The notes beneath the pieces are model-generated. The model had not been told where the DNA came from and made no database searches. It worked only from the letters and a program-made list of their open reading frames with translations. Of a stretch of 6,020 nucleotides of DNA, positions 4,995 through 6,020 are shown piece by piece. Each line of letters begins with the position of its first letter. Positions within the stretch are counted from its first letter, which is position 1. The position numbers were made by a program, and so were the translations under genes. This stretch comes from an uncultured Oscillibacter sp. (GTDB lineage Bacteria; Bacillota; Clostridia; Oscillospirales; Oscillospiraceae): assembly GCA_905236835.1 (NCBI GenBank), contig CAJOQY010000086.1, forward strand, positions 1-6,020, in the 5' to 3' direction.

Positions 4995-6020
4995 ATGAAA
5001 TTTTGGAAAATGAACGGCGCGGGAAATGATTTTATTATTTTCAATAACACGGAAGAAAAAATTCCGGAAGCGGATCTGCCCCGGATTGCCCGGACATTAT
5101 GCCGTCGGCGTCTGTCTCTTGGCGCGGACGGTCTGATTGTGGTGGACGCGCCGTCCGGTCAAAGCGGCATATTATCGAACGGCCTGTTCGCGTCCGGCGG
5201 CTTTTCAGACGCGCCGGACCGGAAAGCCCCGGCGCGGGTAAACGAGGGCTTGTTCGCGTCTTATTCGCTGTCTGGTATGTCCGATAGCCGCCGGAATACG
5301 GATCAATCCGGCATGAACAACGCCGGATCAGGAAATCTAAAGCGGAATGAATCAGCCGATTTCCGGATGTTATTTTTCAACGCCGACGGAAGTCCGGGTG
5401 AAATGTGCGGCAACGGCGCGCGCTGCGTCTGCCGCTATGGATATGAAACCGGTTTGTCCGGCTCCGTACAGCGTGTGGAAACCGCGGCGGGACTTGTCAC
5501 GGGCGAACGGATTGACCAGAGAAATTATAAAATTAAATTAAATAATCCGTCCGTAATCCGTCCGTCCGGCAAAATCGAGATTGACGGCGCGTCTTATTCT
5601 TGCGCGTATGTGGAATTGGGAGAGCCGGGCGTCCCGCACGCGCTTGTGCCGTATCCGGATTTGAAAAACGCCGACGAAAACGCGCTCCGGGAACTGGGAC
5701 GCAAAATCCGTTGGCATTCGGATTTCCCGAAGGGCGCGAACGTGAATTTCTATGAATTCACGGGCGAAGATATATTATACGAAAAGACGTTTGAGCGTGG
5801 CGTGGAGGACTTCACGCTTGCCTGCGGAACGGGTACGGGTTCGCTTGTATCCGTCCTGACGCTGACCGGACAGGTATCCGGGAAACAGGTCCGCGTTGAT
5901 ATGGCCGGTGGCCGCTTGATCATCGACGCCGAACAGGATGACGGAAAGATCACGGCGTTATATCTCACCGGGCCGACAAATCTTGTCGCGAAAGGCGAGA
6001 TTTTTGATGAGGAACTTTGA
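4995..6020 (+). CDS. dapF: Diaminopimelate epimerase with an extra N-domain insert
   Basis: DapF converts LL- to meso-diaminopimelate in the cytoplasm, the last step before lysine and the cross-linking residue of many peptidoglycans. It is cofactor-independent and uses two cysteines as acid and base. Both are present: C138 in EMCGNGARC (136-144) and C277 in FTLACGTGTGS (273-283). Other family blocks are MKFWKMNGAGNDFI (1-14), LGADGLIVV (42-50), FFNADGS (127-133), GVPHAL (212-217), GANVNFYE (247-254), ERGVEDF (267-273) and YLTGPTNLVAKGEI (323-336). The protein has 341 residues against 274 in E. coli. The excess is one insert at about 53-120, rich in Gly, Ser, Asn and Asp, between GADGLIVV and the strand ADFRMLFFNADG. 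The start is fixed by the conserved MKFWKMNGAGNDF and GGGAGG (4980-4985) nine bases upstream. The gene has its own promoter and the complete stop ends the window. The intact catalytic set suggests an active enzyme. Confidence 0.96.
   Translation: MKFWKMNGAGNDFIIFNNTEEKIPEADLPRIARTLCRRRLSLGADGLIVVDAPSGQSGILSNGLFASGGFSDAPDRKAPARVNEGLFASYSLSGMSDSRRNTDQSGMNNAGSGNLKRNESADFRMLFFNADGSPGEMCGNGARCVCRYGYETGLSGSVQRVETAAGLVTGERIDQRNYKIKLNNPSVIRPSGKIEIDGASYSCAYVELGEPGVPHALVPYPDLKNADENALRELGRKIRWHSDFPKGANVNFYEFTGEDILYEKTFERGVEDFTLACGTGTGSLVSVLTLTGQVSGKQVRVDMAGGRLIIDAEQDDGKITALYLTGPTNLVAKGEIFDEEL
5181..5312 (+). repeat. Degenerate 66-base tandem repeat in the dapF insert
   Basis: Codons 63-84 and 85-106 form two 22-residue units, each starting with GLFAS. 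At the DNA level the unit starts match at 13 of 14 bases (5181-5194 against 5247-5260, one C/T change), and the first unit is preceded by SN and the second by VNE. Similarity fades after the first few codons, with only scattered Ser/Asp matches, so this is either an old duplication or two related short motifs. Confidence 0.5.

Noticed and set aside
4907..5029. Small open frame of 40 codons (MILILIKYINKNILY...) overlapping the dapF start
   Set aside because: It has no ribosome binding site, its composition follows the AT-rich leader, and it lacks the lysine run expected of an attenuation leader peptide for this pathway.
1..6020. A new defence or mobile system
   Set aside because: Apart from vsr and the unseen gene before it, every gene is a recognisable housekeeping or competence gene, and there are no integrase, transposase, attachment-site or CRISPR-type repeats.

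Overview
The window holds a tightly packed run of plus-strand genes that looks like chromosomal DNA from an anaerobic member of the Bacillota, most likely a Clostridia relative. Three things suggest this: comEC directly followed by holA; a small Toprim/DUF4093 (RNase M5-like) gene; and a DapF with the wording ERGVEDFTLACGTGTGS and GVPHAL, which I associate with clostridial rather than proteobacterial enzymes. Genus cannot be read from the window. Codon use is odd for a clostridium: NCG codons (GCG, ACG, TCG, CCG) dominate, mixed with TTA/TTG and ATA/AAA, so the DNA is very rich in CGCG and CCGG.

Bases 1-520 look like the end of an accessory DNA-modification module. The last codons of an upstream gene overlap by ATGA with vsr, a very short patch repair endonuclease. 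This Vsr keeps most catalytic residues but lacks the zinc-binding cysteines of the E. coli enzyme.

Bases 561-4787 are a probable operon with gaps of 20-30 bases between genes: comEC (DNA uptake channel with a metallo-beta-lactamase domain), holA (DNA polymerase III delta, the clamp-loader arm) and a Toprim/DUF4093 protein of the RNase M5 type. The operon joins DNA import, clamp loading and probable RNA processing; this is a housekeeping arrangement, not a dedicated new pathway.

Bases 4788-4994 are the only sizeable intergenic gap. It holds a near-consensus sigma-A promoter (TTGACA, 17 bases, TATGAT) whose -35 box lies in a perfect 7+7 inverted repeat, an 8-base inverted repeat upstream, and a very AT-rich leader. 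This promoter should drive dapF (lysine and peptidoglycan precursor synthesis), whose stop codon is the last three bases of the window.

I see no CRISPR array, insertion sequence, tRNA, rRNA or new multi-gene system. The most unusual theme is that three conserved proteins (ComEC, the Toprim protein and DapF) each carry an extra hydrophilic insert between conserved blocks, with signs of short tandem duplication, and a further 18-base tandem duplication sits at the holA/Toprim gene junction.
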